Assembly: GCA_947455285.1 (NCBI GenBank) | Contig: CANGOK010000012.1 | Span: 1 to 23,488 of the forward strand | Length of the DNA: 23,488 bases | Origin: Beijerinckiaceae bacterium | Lineage (GTDB): Bacteria; Pseudomonadota; Alphaproteobacteria; Rhizobiales; Beijerinckiaceae | Direction of reading: 5' to 3' | Shown: piece by piece, positions 1 to 8,076 of the stretch | Position numbering within the stretch: position 1 is the first letter of the stretch | Layout: each line of letters opens with the position of its first letter | Notes under the pieces: model-generated | Told to the model about the DNA's origin: nothing | Database searches by the model: none | The model's input: only the letters and a program-made list of their open reading frames with translations | Translations under genes and position numbers: made by a program

Positions 1-2
1 AA

Positions 3-56
3 GGTTACGGGGTCACGCTCACCATGCTGCGACAGGTCTGCGCCAAAGCCCCCTGA
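3..56 (+). CDS. C-terminal tail of an unidentified protein (partial, 5' end outside window)
   Basis: An open frame enters from the left edge and ends with TGA at 54-56, encoding about 17 residues that end in CAKAP. Its stop directly abuts the stop of the convergent binding-protein gene at 57-59, which is plausible for two convergent genes packed without a spacer. Too little is present to name a family. A chance open frame of this length is also possible, so this is a weak call. Confidence 0.3.
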   Translation, partial: GYGVTLTMLRQVCAKAP

Positions 57-1067
57 TCATTCGCCGCCTGACGCCTGCTTGACGCGCGCGATGAATTCAG
101 GCGAGGCGTCGACAATCTTCTCCGCCAACCTCTGGACCTCCTGCGCCGTTCGAGGCGTGATCGAGAGGTTGCGCCTCGCAGCCTCCTCCAGAAAGGCCGG
201 ATCCTTCACCATCGCCTCGAAGGCCTCGCGTAGAACCGCGACCTTCGCCGCAGGAACGCCCGGCCCAACCGCCAGCGCACGCGCGTGCGGCGTGCCCGAG
301 GCGAGGAATTCGGCGATCTCGCGCGCTTCGCCCTGTGACAGTTCGATCAGGGTCGGCGCGTCGGGCAGTTCGCGCATACGCTCGAGTGTGAATTGCACGG
401 GGATATGAACGCGCCCGCTGCGCAACCATTCGGCATTGCCGCCGCTGATGTTCTCCCAGGCCACCACCCAGCCCGCGATCTCGCCCCGCTCCATGGCGAG
501 ATTGAGTTCGCCGCCAGTCGGGAAGCCGGCGATCACCCGGAACGGCGCGTCGATGGCGCCCTTGAGCAGGGTCGCCCATTGGTAGCTGAGATGCGAGCGG
601 CCCATGGAGCCCAGCACGATGGGCGAGGCCTTCAGTTCCGCGAGGCTCTTACCCGGCGATGTGTGCCAGATGGCGAGCATCTGGCTGATCTGGTCATAGG
701 CGCCCAGCCATTGCAGCTTGCGGGATTCGAACCGCACCCCTTCGCTCTGCAATTTCTCGATAAGCGGCAGGGGATGGGCGAGCAGGATCTTGCTGCCATC
801 CTGCGGCGCGGGCCCATAGATGTAATTGCCGGCGATGGCGCCGCCCGCGCCGGGCATATGTTCAACGATGATGTTGGGATTACCCGGAATTTGGCGGGCG
901 AGATGGGTCGCGATCAGCCGTCCATAGAGATCATAGCTGCCTCCCGGCCCCGTGCCCATGACGAGCGAAATCGGCCGCCCCGATGGCATATAGGGCTCGG
1001 CCGCCTGCGCCATGCCAGCGATGACGCAAGCCGCGAGAGCGACGACATTTGAAAAGCAGCGCATCAT
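57..1067 (-). CDS. Tripartite tricarboxylate transporter (TTT) substrate-binding protein, Bug/TctC family
   Basis: Periplasmic solute-binding protein of about 336 residues. In this family such proteins capture carboxylates or related small acids and hand them to a TctA/TctB membrane permease. A signal peptide is visible (MMRCF, hydrophobic core, cut after AQA), followed by the family's glycine-rich ligand loop GTGPGGSYDLYGR and the PGAGG motif. A GTG 24 bases upstream (1091) would also open the frame but overlaps the upstream gene. The ATG at 1067 lies 7 bases after the TAG of that gene and starts a normal signal peptide, so it is preferred. It follows a paralogue in the same direction, probably co-transcribed. 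No tctA or tctB is in the window, so the permease is elsewhere or beyond the left edge. The ligand cannot be read from sequence. Confidence 0.88.
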   Translation of the reverse strand: MMRCFSNVVALAACVIAGMAQAAEPYMPSGRPISLVMGTGPGGSYDLYGRLIATHLARQIPGNPNIIVEHMPGAGGAIAGNYIYGPAPQDGSKILLAHPLPLIEKLQSEGVRFESRKLQWLGAYDQISQMLAIWHTSPGKSLAELKASPIVLGSMGRSHLSYQWATLLKGAIDAPFRVIAGFPTGGELNLAMERGEIAGWVVAWENISGGNAEWLRSGRVHIPVQFTLERMRELPDAPTLIELSQGEAREIAEFLASGTPHARALAVGPGVPAAKVAVLREAFEAMVKDPAFLEEAARRNLSITPRTAQEVQRLAEKIVDASPEFIARVKQASGGE

Positions 1068-1074
1068 TCTTCGC

Positions 1075-2115
1075 CTACTTCTTTTCGACACGCGCCAGAA
1101 TGGCGATCATGCGTTGCTTTTGCTCCGGTGTCGGATCGGACACCACGCTGATCGACGCCATTCGGGTCTCCTCGGCGCTGGAGAATTCGACATTCCGCTG
1201 GGACTTGTCTCCCTCCGCGATCAGCACCGGATCAGTCAGCGCCGCCTTCACCGCCACCCGCAGGGCCGCCAGTCGCTCAGGAGGCGTACCGGGCGGGGCC
1301 ACCAGAATGCGGCCAAGCTTTTCCGCCGTGGAATGGAAATCGAGCAGCGCCGCTTGCTCATCCGAGAGTTTCGCGGCTTCGAAGACGGTGGGCACATCCG
1401 GAAACAGTTTCGAGCGAGAGCGCCCGATGGTCGCCAGCACGCGGATCTGGCCCGTCGCCACATAATTGGCGGCGGACGTGTCCACGATATAGAGCATGTC
1501 CATCTCTCCCTTGCCCACGGCCAGAGCTGAATCATTGCTGCCGGGATAGCCCAACACCACATTGCAATTAAGCTGCAGCGCCTCGCAGGTGAAGGCGGCG
1601 CCGTCGGACAAACCATCGATCGGGCCGCCTGCGGACCACATGTATTGACGCTTGTCGGCCAGCACATCCTGAACGCTCTTCCATGGCGCATTGGCGGTCA
1701 CCAGCCAGACCCAGGGATTGCCGCTGACCGTGCCGAGATGTTCGAGCTTCGCGAGATCGTAGCGAACGCCCTGCTGTTCGGTGAACTGGCCGAAGGCGGC
1801 CGCCAGACCATTCACGAGCATGATCTGCAAACCATCCGGCGGCGCGGTCATCATACGATTGGTGGCGGTGATGCCGCCGGCGCCAGGCTGGTTCTCGACC
1901 ACCACATTGGCCCCAAGCTCGCGGGCGATATAGGGGGCGATCATGCGCGCGTAGAGGTCAAAGCCACCGCCTGCGGAAAAACCCACTACGAGGCGCACGG
2001 TCTTGCCTTTGAAAAAGGCGGTATCCGCCGTCTGGGCGGGCGCGATGGAAGTGGTTCCGCAAAAGATGAGGAAGGCGGCGCTGATGCCACGCAGAGATTG
2101 TCCGAAACGACGCAT
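1075..2115 (-). CDS. Tripartite tricarboxylate transporter (TTT) substrate-binding protein, second paralogue
   Basis: A 346-residue periplasmic binding protein of the same Bug/TctC family as its downstream neighbour. It starts at ATG 2115 with an AGGGGG ribosome-binding site 8 bases upstream. A signal peptide ending near PAQTAD precedes the mature protein. The ligand-loop motif GFSAGGGFDLYARM and the PGAGG motif are present, the usual family landmarks. The two paralogues share these motifs but differ widely elsewhere, so this is not a recent duplication. A perfect 21-bp inverted repeat sits 36 bases upstream and could be an operator or RNA hairpin controlling the pair. Substrate is unknown and no permease genes are visible. 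Confidence 0.9.
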   Translation of the reverse strand: MRRFGQSLRGISAAFLIFCGTTSIAPAQTADTAFFKGKTVRLVVGFSAGGGFDLYARMIAPYIARELGANVVVENQPGAGGITATNRMMTAPPDGLQIMLVNGLAAAFGQFTEQQGVRYDLAKLEHLGTVSGNPWVWLVTANAPWKSVQDVLADKRQYMWSAGGPIDGLSDGAAFTCEALQLNCNVVLGYPGSNDSALAVGKGEMDMLYIVDTSAANYVATGQIRVLATIGRSRSKLFPDVPTVFEAAKLSDEQAALLDFHSTAEKLGRILVAPPGTPPERLAALRVAVKAALTDPVLIAEGDKSQRNVEFSSAEETRMASISVVSDPTPEQKQRMIAILARVEKK

Positions 2116-2150
2116 GGTTGTTTCCCCCTGACGACCCGTTATTCCCGAGA

Positions 2151-2171
2151 CGATTCATTTTCCCTGAATCG
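2151..2171. promoter_or_regulatory. Perfect inverted repeat upstream of the binding-protein pair (candidate operator)
   Basis: Arms CGATTCA (2151-2157) and TGAATCG (2165-2171) are exact complements separated by 7 bases. The element lies in the 91-base gap between recO and the binding-protein gene, 36 bases before that gene's ATG. Neither strand has a T-run after it, so it does not look like an intrinsic terminator. Dyads of this size are typical of GntR- or LysR-type operators, but no regulator gene is nearby; the role is inferred. Confidence 0.4.
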
Positions 2172-2206
2172 AGTAGCGGACTTCAAAGCGCCCGACAACA
2201 AGCCCG

Positions 2207-2935
2207 TCACCGCAGCCGCTGCAATTCCCCGATGAAGGCGCGGCGCGCTTCAGGCGCCTTGACGCCGCGCGGCCCGAAGACGTCGCGCTCAAGGAAGAAG
2301 CCCGTAAGCGCAAAGCCCGCAAGGATCTCATCACTGGATGGGTCAAAGCCCCGCCGTGCGACGGAGAGAAAATCGGGCAGGGGCAGAAGCCTGTCGCGCC
2401 AAGGCTCGCCCGCCTCGCGGCTCACCGCCCGCCCAGACTTCGGCGAGACATAGATGAGGTCGTCCTTGACCCCTGTGGCCACACATTCGCTAAGATCAAG
2501 GCCGAAACCCAGCTCCATCAGCACCGCAAGCTCAAGGCGCACCATCAGTGCGGGTCCCGTGACGGGATCGTCGAGATGGGCGGCGATGATCTCGGCGGTT
2601 TCGAAAAGAGCTGGATGGGGATCGCGCTCGGGCAGCAGGCGCAGCAGCGCCCCAAGCAGATTGATACCCTGCAGCGCGAGACCAGATCCCATGATCGCGG
2701 CCGCCCTTGAGCGCAGGGGCTCCACCGTCAGCGTGCCCATCTGCTCCTCGATGCGCGCGCGCCAGACGCAGACGACGCTATTGCCGGGTTGCAGAACCGG
2801 CTGCATGCGCTGGGAGCGACCACCGCGCACCATGCCCAGATGCCGCCCGTGGTCGCGCGTCATCACCTCGACGATGGCGGCGGTTTCGCCATGCCTGCGT
2901 ATGCCGATGATGAGGCCTTCGTCACGCCATTCCAT
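2207..2935 (-). CDS. recO: DNA repair protein RecO
   Basis: A 242-residue RecO, normal length for the family. With RecF and RecR it loads RecA onto single-stranded DNA coated by SSB in the RecFOR gap-repair pathway, in the cytoplasm. The N-terminal OB-fold opens with MEWRDEGLIIG and the characteristic HGETAAIVEVMTRDHG stretch, and a mainly helical C-terminal domain follows. It starts 7 bases after the stop of the MFS gene and is probably co-transcribed with it. In many alphaproteobacteria recO directly follows era; here three genes (DUF1737, LLM, MFS) lie between them. Confidence 0.95.
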   Translation of the reverse strand: MEWRDEGLIIGIRRHGETAAIVEVMTRDHGRHLGMVRGGRSQRMQPVLQPGNSVVCVWRARIEEQMGTLTVEPLRSRAAAIMGSGLALQGINLLGALLRLLPERDPHPALFETAEIIAAHLDDPVTGPALMVRLELAVLMELGFGLDLSECVATGVKDDLIYVSPKSGRAVSREAGEPWRDRLLPLPDFLSVARRGFDPSSDEILAGFALTGFFLERDVFGPRGVKAPEARRAFIGELQRLR

Positions 2936-2942
2936 GGCTGAA

Positions 2943-4187
2943 TTATCGCGCCTGCGGCGTCCGGCTCAAGGCCACAGCCATCGCCAAAACCCCCGCCATG
3001 ATGCAACCGCTGAACAAGGCGACGCCATCCCACCGATGCGACGCCCAAAAGGTCCCGCCCACGCTGCCAGCGACACCGCCACCGATGTAATAGAGCAGCA
3101 GATAGAGGGAGGAGGCCTGCGCCTTGTCGGCGCTCGCCGCGGCAGGCGCCCAGCCCGAGCAGATCGCATGGGCGCCGAAGAAGCTGAAGGTCAGCAGAGA
3201 CAGACCTGCCACGATCATCGGCAGGGAATCGGGCGTCATCATCGTGAGGCCGACAAGCATAGCCAGCGAGCAACCTATCAGCACGCGGCCCCTGCCCTGC
3301 TTAGCGGCCAGCGCCCCAAGCCAGGCGGATCCAAAAGAGCCGACAGGATAGATGAGGAAGACCATGCCGGCGATGCCGGGGCTGAGATTGAAGGGCGGCT
3401 CCTGCAGGCGGAAGCCGAGATAATTATAGAGGGTCATGAAACTGCCCAGCAGGCAGAAGCCTGCGAGCACCAGCAGGAAAATGGCGGGCGTCGCCAAAAG
3501 GCGCAGCATGGAGCGGCTAAGTCCGCCAAAGCGCAGTTCGCGCGCCTTGAAGTGACGCGATGGCGGCAACAGGCGCCAGAAGAAAACCGCGCAGATCAGG
3601 CCACAGACGCCGATGCCCGCCATTGCGAGGCGCCAGGAGCCGTAATCCATTCCGAAGTCGGAGACGATCGCCGCCGCCAACCGTCCCGACATGCCTCCAA
3701 GCGCGCTGCCCCCAATATAGAGGCCGACCGCCCCGGGCACGGCCTTGGGCGCCATTTCCTCGCCAAGATAGGCAAGCGTCACCGCCGGGGCGCCGCTCAA
3801 AGCCAGCCCGGACAGAGCCCGCAGCCAGATGATCGAATCCCACCCCGGCACCGCCCAGAGCGCCAGCGTCAATGCCGAAGAAGCGATGAGCGAGCCCAGC
3901 ATCATCACCTTGCGGCCGACCGCCTCGGAAATCGAACTCGCAAACAGCATGGAGATGGCCATGACCACCGCCGTGACCGACACAGCGATCGAGCTTTGCG
4001 CGGGCGTCACGTTGAATTCGGCGGCGAAGAGCGGCAGCACCGGCTGTGGGCAATAAAGAACCGCGAAAATGGCGAAGCCGCAGAAGAAGACGGCGATATT
4101 GGTGCGTCGGAACTCAGGCGTCCCCGCCTCGATCCGCGCAGGCGATTGAGCAGGGGCATGCCCTTCGCTGACGCCCGCCTCGGTCAT
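2943..4187 (-). CDS. MFS transporter (drug/metabolite exporter type)
   Basis: About 414 residues with twelve predicted hydrophobic segments, typical of the major facilitator superfamily. An MFS motif-A-like loop (ISEAVGRKVMM) follows the second membrane segment, and the first half carries a YLGEEMAPK loop as in YnfM/arabinose-efflux-like exporters. The substrate cannot be deduced. A longer frame opens at 4214, but the ATG at 4187 has an AAGGGG ribosome-binding site 6 bases upstream and is chosen. The stop lies 7 bases before recO. The LLM oxidoreductase ends 75 bases upstream on the same strand, so export of a product of that enzyme is possible but unproven. Confidence 0.88.
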   Translation of the reverse strand: MTEAGVSEGHAPAQSPARIEAGTPEFRRTNIAVFFCGFAIFAVLYCPQPVLPLFAAEFNVTPAQSSIAVSVTAVVMAISMLFASSISEAVGRKVMMLGSLIASSALTLALWAVPGWDSIIWLRALSGLALSGAPAVTLAYLGEEMAPKAVPGAVGLYIGGSALGGMSGRLAAAIVSDFGMDYGSWRLAMAGIGVCGLICAVFFWRLLPPSRHFKARELRFGGLSRSMLRLLATPAIFLLVLAGFCLLGSFMTLYNYLGFRLQEPPFNLSPGIAGMVFLIYPVGSFGSAWLGALAAKQGRGRVLIGCSLAMLVGLTMMTPDSLPMIVAGLSLLTFSFFGAHAICSGWAPAAASADKAQASSLYLLLYYIGGGVAGSVGGTFWASHRWDGVALFSGCIMAGVLAMAVALSRTPQAR

Positions 4188-4262
4188 TTGCGCCCCTTCA
4201 CAATGCGCCCGCACGGCGCCTCTCGACCACCCTTAAAGGAGTCGCGCCCCGAAGTCTCGCCT

Positions 4263-5288
4263 TCAGGCCTGACCCCGCAGCGGGTGGATCACATGCTGAG
4301 CAATGGCGCGCACCTCCTCGACGGCTGGCGGGAATTTGAAGAGGAAGAGGTCGATCCCGATCTCGTGAAAATCCTGCAACCGGCGCCGCACATCTTCGGG
4401 CCGACCGATGCAGCCGCCTTTCATGGCCGGGCCGATGCGCTGGACCATCTTGCGTACGTCGGCGTCCGGCTCGTCGGGGGTGAGAAGGCGTTCGGTGCGG
4501 GCAATGGCGTCGGCTTCGCTGTCGCCAAAGGCGATGAAGGGGTTGAGCGCGAAGCGAACCTTGCGGCCCTCGCGCGCAGCCCGGGCGCGCATGTCCTCGA
4601 CGGCCCGGCGCACATTGGCGAAATATTCGTCGGGTGTGCTCGAAGTCTTGTCGAAATCCACAAACCACCAGTCGCCGGTGCGGGCCACCATGTCGAGACC
4701 GCGCGGCGAGCGACTGGCGGTGAAGATTTCGGGCGGATTGGGCGTCGCGGGCTTGAGCAGCAGTTGCGCCTTGTCGACGGGGTAAAAGCGCCCCTCGCGA
4801 GAGAAAGGCGTCTCGCTCCACATACCGCGCAGCACCGCCACAAATTCCTCAGCCCGGACATAGCGGTCATCCGTGTCCGCCAAGACGTCGCCGCCGAACA
4901 TCGTGTGTTCCTCGACGTTCCAGCCGGTTACGAGATTGATGGCCATGCGGCCCTTGGTGATGCGGTCGAGCGACACCGCCATCTTGGCGACCAGCTCGGG
5001 ATGCCAGAGGCCCGGATGGACCGCCACCATGCTGCGCGCGCGCTGGGTGAGCGCGCTGATGGCGCCAGCGAGGACCCAGCACTCAAGGTCCGCGCCCAGA
5101 TGCCGCTCGGCGAAAAGGATAATGTCGAAGCCGCAGCGATCGGCCTCCAGCAGAACGTCCTTGGCGAGGGTGTAGCCGATGTCGACTTCGCCATCAGCCA
5201 GCGGCGACTGGCCGCCAGCCACCGAACGAGCCATCGTGGCCGAGCCCACCGTCACATGCGGCACGGGCGCATATAGACCAAACTGCAC
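4263..5288 (-). CDS. LLM class flavin-dependent oxidoreductase (SsuD/SfnG-like monooxygenase)
   Basis: A bacterial-luciferase-like TIM-barrel enzyme of about 341 residues. Family members use reduced FMN and oxygen, supplied by a separate flavin reductase, to oxidise substrates such as alkanesulfonates, sulfones or pyrimidines. Visible landmarks are LYAPVPH at the N-terminus, AERHLGAD, GRMAINLVTGW, and DDRYVRAEEF followed by LRGMW. These resemble alkanesulfonate (SsuD) and dimethylsulfone (SfnG) monooxygenases more than true luciferases. An ATG at 5303 opens the frame but has no ribosome-binding site; the GTG at 5288 is preceded by GGAGGG at 7-base spacing and matches the usual family N-terminus, so it is preferred. 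No flavin reductase or sulphonate transporter is adjacent, so the substrate remains open. Confidence 0.88.
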   Translation of the reverse strand: MQFGLYAPVPHVTVGSATMARSVAGGQSPLADGEVDIGYTLAKDVLLEADRCGFDIILFAERHLGADLECWVLAGAISALTQRARSMVAVHPGLWHPELVAKMAVSLDRITKGRMAINLVTGWNVEEHTMFGGDVLADTDDRYVRAEEFVAVLRGMWSETPFSREGRFYPVDKAQLLLKPATPNPPEIFTASRSPRGLDMVARTGDWWFVDFDKTSSTPDEYFANVRRAVEDMRARAAREGRKVRFALNPFIAFGDSEADAIARTERLLTPDEPDADVRKMVQRIGPAMKGGCIGRPEDVRRRLQDFHEIGIDLFLFKFPPAVEEVRAIAQHVIHPLRGQA

Positions 5289-5347
5289 GGTCGCTCCCTC
5301 CATTGTTTTGGAGGATTGTGCGGCGCCCGCGGCCTGCGGTCCAGCCC

Positions 5348-5587
5348 TCAGAGCTGGCCGAGCTTCAGGTCCGGGCTATAGGCGACGTCATCGACTTCCT
5401 TGGTCACAGCCTGCCCGCAGATGACCCGGCCCAGAACGGGATCAAAAGTCAGCGTGGGAGAGCCGTACAGAAGCCAACCCTTGCTCAGCGCTTCGCTCAC
5501 CTTGTGGCAGAAGGCGGAATCGTCCGGCCCGGTGAGGTAGCGGTAAACGGTGGTGCGCTTCTTCATGGACAGGGGCGACTGGGACAT
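5348..5587 (-). CDS. DUF1737 domain-containing protein
   Basis: A 79-residue soluble protein matching the small DUF1737 family by its landmarks YRYLTGPDD, LSKGWLLYGSPTLTFD and VICGQAVTKEV. The family has no established function. It starts 10 bases after the stop of era, so it is probably the next cistron of that operon. An alternative ATG seven codons in (MKKRTTV) is possible; a weak GAGAG upstream of the first ATG slightly favours the longer form. Composition matches the neighbours. Confidence 0.85.
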   Translation of the reverse strand: MSQSPLSMKKRTTVYRYLTGPDDSAFCHKVSEALSKGWLLYGSPTLTFDPVLGRVICGQAVTKEVDDVAYSPDLKLGQL

Positions 5588-5597
5588 TGGGCTCTCG

Positions 5598-6503
5598 TCA
5601 GTTCTTGGGAAATTCCAGACCCATTTCGCGATAGCGCTCGGGATCGTCGATCCAGTTCTCGCGCACCTTCACGAAAAGGAAGAGATGGATCTTTGTCTCG
5701 GCCGCCTCGGCTATGTCCTTGCGGGCCGCCATGCCGATGGATTTCAGCATCCGCCCCTCTTCGCCGATGACGATTTTCTTATGCGCCTCACGCGTCACGA
5801 AGATCGTCTGTTCAAGGCGCGCGGAGCCGTCGGGCAACTCCTTCCACTGGTCGGTCTCGACGGTGATCTGATAGGGCAGCTCATCATGCAGCCGCTCGAA
5901 GATCTTCTCGCGGGTGATCTCGGCCGCCAGCGAACGCAAAGGCGCGTCGGAGACCTGATCCTCGGGATAGAGCCACGGCCCCTTGGGCATCAGCTCGCCA
6001 AGCTTGTGGCGGAAGGCGTCGACGCCATGCTGGCGCAGCGCGCTGATCATGAAGGTCTCATTGAAGGCGACCTTCTCGTTGATCGAGGCCGCGAGCGCGA
6101 GGAGCTTTTCCTTCTTCACAAGATCGATCTTGTTGAGGACGAGGATCTTCGGCTTGGTCACATCGGCGAGCTTGGCGAGAATGCCCTCGACCTCTTCATC
6201 AACGCCGCGACCGGCGTCGATGAGCAGCGCGACCGCATCCGCATCCCCCGCCCCGCTCCATGCGGTCGTGACCATGGCCCGGTCGAGCCGACGCTTGGGC
6301 GCGAAGATGCCGGGCGTATCGACGAAGATGATCTGCGCATTGTCATCGAGCGCGATGCCGCGCACGAGGGCGCGCGTCGTCTGCACCTTGCGCGAGACGA
6401 TGGAGACCTTGGCGCCGACCAGCGCATTGAGGAGGGTCGATTTGCCAGCGTTCGGCGCGCCGATGAGGGCGACGAAGCCGCAGCGTTGCTGCTCGGTTTT
6501 CAT
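5598..6503 (-). CDS. era: GTPase Era
   Basis: A 301-residue Era, the GTPase that binds 16S rRNA and aids 30S subunit maturation. The G1/Walker A motif GAPNAGKST is at residues 15-23, G3 DTPG at 62-65, and G4 NKID at 124-127. The C-terminal KH RNA-binding domain covers roughly residues 200-285 (IGEEGRMLKSIG then the helix KDIAEAAETKIHLFLFVKV). Its ATG overlaps the rnc stop by four bases (ATGA), and AGGA lies 8 bases upstream within rnc, so translation is coupled to RNase III. This rnc-era coupling is conserved widely and matches their shared role in rRNA processing. Confidence 0.97.
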   Translation of the reverse strand: MKTEQQRCGFVALIGAPNAGKSTLLNALVGAKVSIVSRKVQTTRALVRGIALDDNAQIIFVDTPGIFAPKRRLDRAMVTTAWSGAGDADAVALLIDAGRGVDEEVEGILAKLADVTKPKILVLNKIDLVKKEKLLALAASINEKVAFNETFMISALRQHGVDAFRHKLGELMPKGPWLYPEDQVSDAPLRSLAAEITREKIFERLHDELPYQITVETDQWKELPDGSARLEQTIFVTREAHKKIVIGEEGRMLKSIGMAARKDIAEAAETKIHLFLFVKVRENWIDDPERYREMGLEFPKN

Positions 6504-7222
6504 GACTGCGATCCTGCTTCAAGAGACGCTTTGGGCAAAACGCCTTCCTTTTCGAGAAAGGCGCGGGCGACGGCCTGTTCGGCCACCCGTTTGGAAGCGC
6601 CCGTGGCGCTCATGAGTTCGAAACCTTCAACGACGACGCCAATGACGAATTCCGGCGCGTGGGCGGGTCCGGAGCGTGCGACCTCGCGATAGACAGGCGC
6701 GGGAAGTCCCCGGCCCTGCGCCCATTCCTGCAACGATGTCTTGGCGTCCTGCAGCGGACGCTTCGGCTCGGCCATGCGACCTGAGAAGCTGCGCACCACA
6801 AGATCACGCGCGGCGTCATAGCCCGCATCAAGATAAACCGCCCCGATGATGGCTTCGCAGACATCGCCCAGAATGGCGGTCTTCTGGCGCCCACCCGTGG
6901 CGGACTCGCCAGCGCCAAGGCGCAGATGCGGCCCTACGTCCCAATCCCGCGCGACCTCGGCGCAGGTCTCCTTGCGAACGAGCGCGGCGAGACGACGCGA
7001 GAGGTCTCCCTCCTCAGAATCCGGGAACAGGTCATAGAGCATGCCCGCAACCGCAAGCCCCAGCACGCGGTCGCCCAGAAACTCAAGCCGCTGGTAGCTC
7101 TCGCCACGGTTCTTGACGGCGCTGACATGGGTCAGGGCGTGCTTGAGAAGGTCACGCTTGACGAAAATATGCCCGATGGCGACTTCGAGCGCCTCGACGG
7201 GCGGCTTAGGCCCCCGCGCCAT
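6500..7222 (-). CDS. rnc: Ribonuclease III
   Basis: A 240-residue RNase III that cleaves double-stranded RNA, including rRNA precursors. The catalytic signature RLEFLGD is at residues 45-51, and the four acidic metal ligands of the family correspond to E47, D51, D120 and E123. The last ~70 residues form the double-stranded RNA-binding domain (beginning near DAKTSLQEWAQ). A longer frame opens at 7270, but the ATG at 7222 overlaps the lepB TAA by one base (TAATG) and gives the usual N-terminus, so it is chosen. It overlaps era by four bases. It belongs to the lepB-rnc-era operon. Confidence 0.96.
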   Translation of the reverse strand: MARGPKPPVEALEVAIGHIFVKRDLLKHALTHVSAVKNRGESYQRLEFLGDRVLGLAVAGMLYDLFPDSEEGDLSRRLAALVRKETCAEVARDWDVGPHLRLGAGESATGGRQKTAILGDVCEAIIGAVYLDAGYDAARDLVVRSFSGRMAEPKRPLQDAKTSLQEWAQGRGLPAPVYREVARSGPAHAPEFVIGVVVEGFELMSATGASKRVAEQAVARAFLEKEGVLPKASLEAGSQS

Positions 7223-8001
7223 TATCGCACCGGCTGGAACAGCCTGCTCCAACGGATCGCAGTCGGCCATTTCCAGACCTGCCAGCCATCGACGCCCTCA
7301 TCGAGGGAGAAGAAGATCACTTCGGCGCGGCCCACGAAATTCTCAAAAGGCACGAAGCCCACTCCGCCCTGCTCGGGCGGCACGCGCGAGTCCGTGGAAT
7401 TGTCCCGGTTGTCGCCCATCATGAAGTAATGGCCGGGCGGCACTTCATAGACGCCGGTGTTGTCATAGAAGCCGGTGTCCCCATCGCGCTCGATGATGAG
7501 ATGGGACACGCCGCCGGGCAGCGTCTCCTTGTAGGTCGCGACCTGCGTCTGGCGGCCATAGGGATCAGTGGTGGTGATCTTGTCGACGGGCTCGCGCTCC
7601 ACAGTCTGGCCGTTGATGACAAGGCGGCCACGAACCATCTGGATCTTGTCGCCGGGCATGCCGATCACACGCTTGATATAGTCGGTCGAGCCGTCACGGG
7701 GCAGCTTGAACACGGCGACGTCGCCGCGCTTGGGCTCGGCAGCCCAGACGCGGCCGGAAAACAGGTCCGGCCCGAAGGGCATCGAGAAGCGGGAATAGCC
7801 GTAGGAATATTTCGAGACGAAGAGGTAATCGCCGATCAGCAGCGTCGGGATCAGCGAGCCCGAGGGAATGTTGAAGGGCTGGAACAGGAAGGTGCGAACC
7901 ACCAGCGCGATCAGCAAAGCCTGAACGACGACCTTCACGGTCTCCCACAGGCCGCCTTCATCCGCTGTCTTCTTGGCTTGCAGCCCTGCCGGTTCGTTCA
8001 T
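7222..8001 (-). CDS. lepB: Signal peptidase I
   Basis: Membrane-bound serine protease of about 259 residues that removes signal peptides from exported proteins at the outer face of the cytoplasmic membrane. One membrane segment spans about residues 22-40. The catalytic serine lies in PSGSLIPT (Ser49), the general-base lysine in DYIKRVIGMPGD (Lys110), and the box MMGDNRDNSTDSR is intact. The residue after the catalytic serine is leucine (codon CTG) where the family nearly always has methionine. ATG 8001 is preceded by GAGG at 7-base spacing; a TTG one codon earlier is discarded. It leads directly into rnc. The 75 bases before it hold no gene. Confidence 0.95.
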   Translation of the reverse strand: MNEPAGLQAKKTADEGGLWETVKVVVQALLIALVVRTFLFQPFNIPSGSLIPTLLIGDYLFVSKYSYGYSRFSMPFGPDLFSGRVWAAEPKRGDVAVFKLPRDGSTDYIKRVIGMPGDKIQMVRGRLVINGQTVEREPVDKITTTDPYGRQTQVATYKETLPGGVSHLIIERDGDTGFYDNTGVYEVPPGHYFMMGDNRDNSTDSRVPPEQGGVGFVPFENFVGRAEVIFFSLDEGVDGWQVWKWPTAIRWSRLFQPVR

Positions 8002-8076
8002 CAAAAATCCTCAAACTCGCGCGCGTTTCAAGGGCCGATATACAGGCGCCTCACCGCAGGCGCAAACGGCGGCGGC

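Noticed and set aside
2454..5276. Very long plus-strand open frame (940 codons)
   Set aside because: It runs antisense to recO, the MFS exporter and the LLM enzyme, all of which match known families. Its product is Arg/His/Gln-rich with no recognisable domain, the usual shadow frame in GC-rich DNA.
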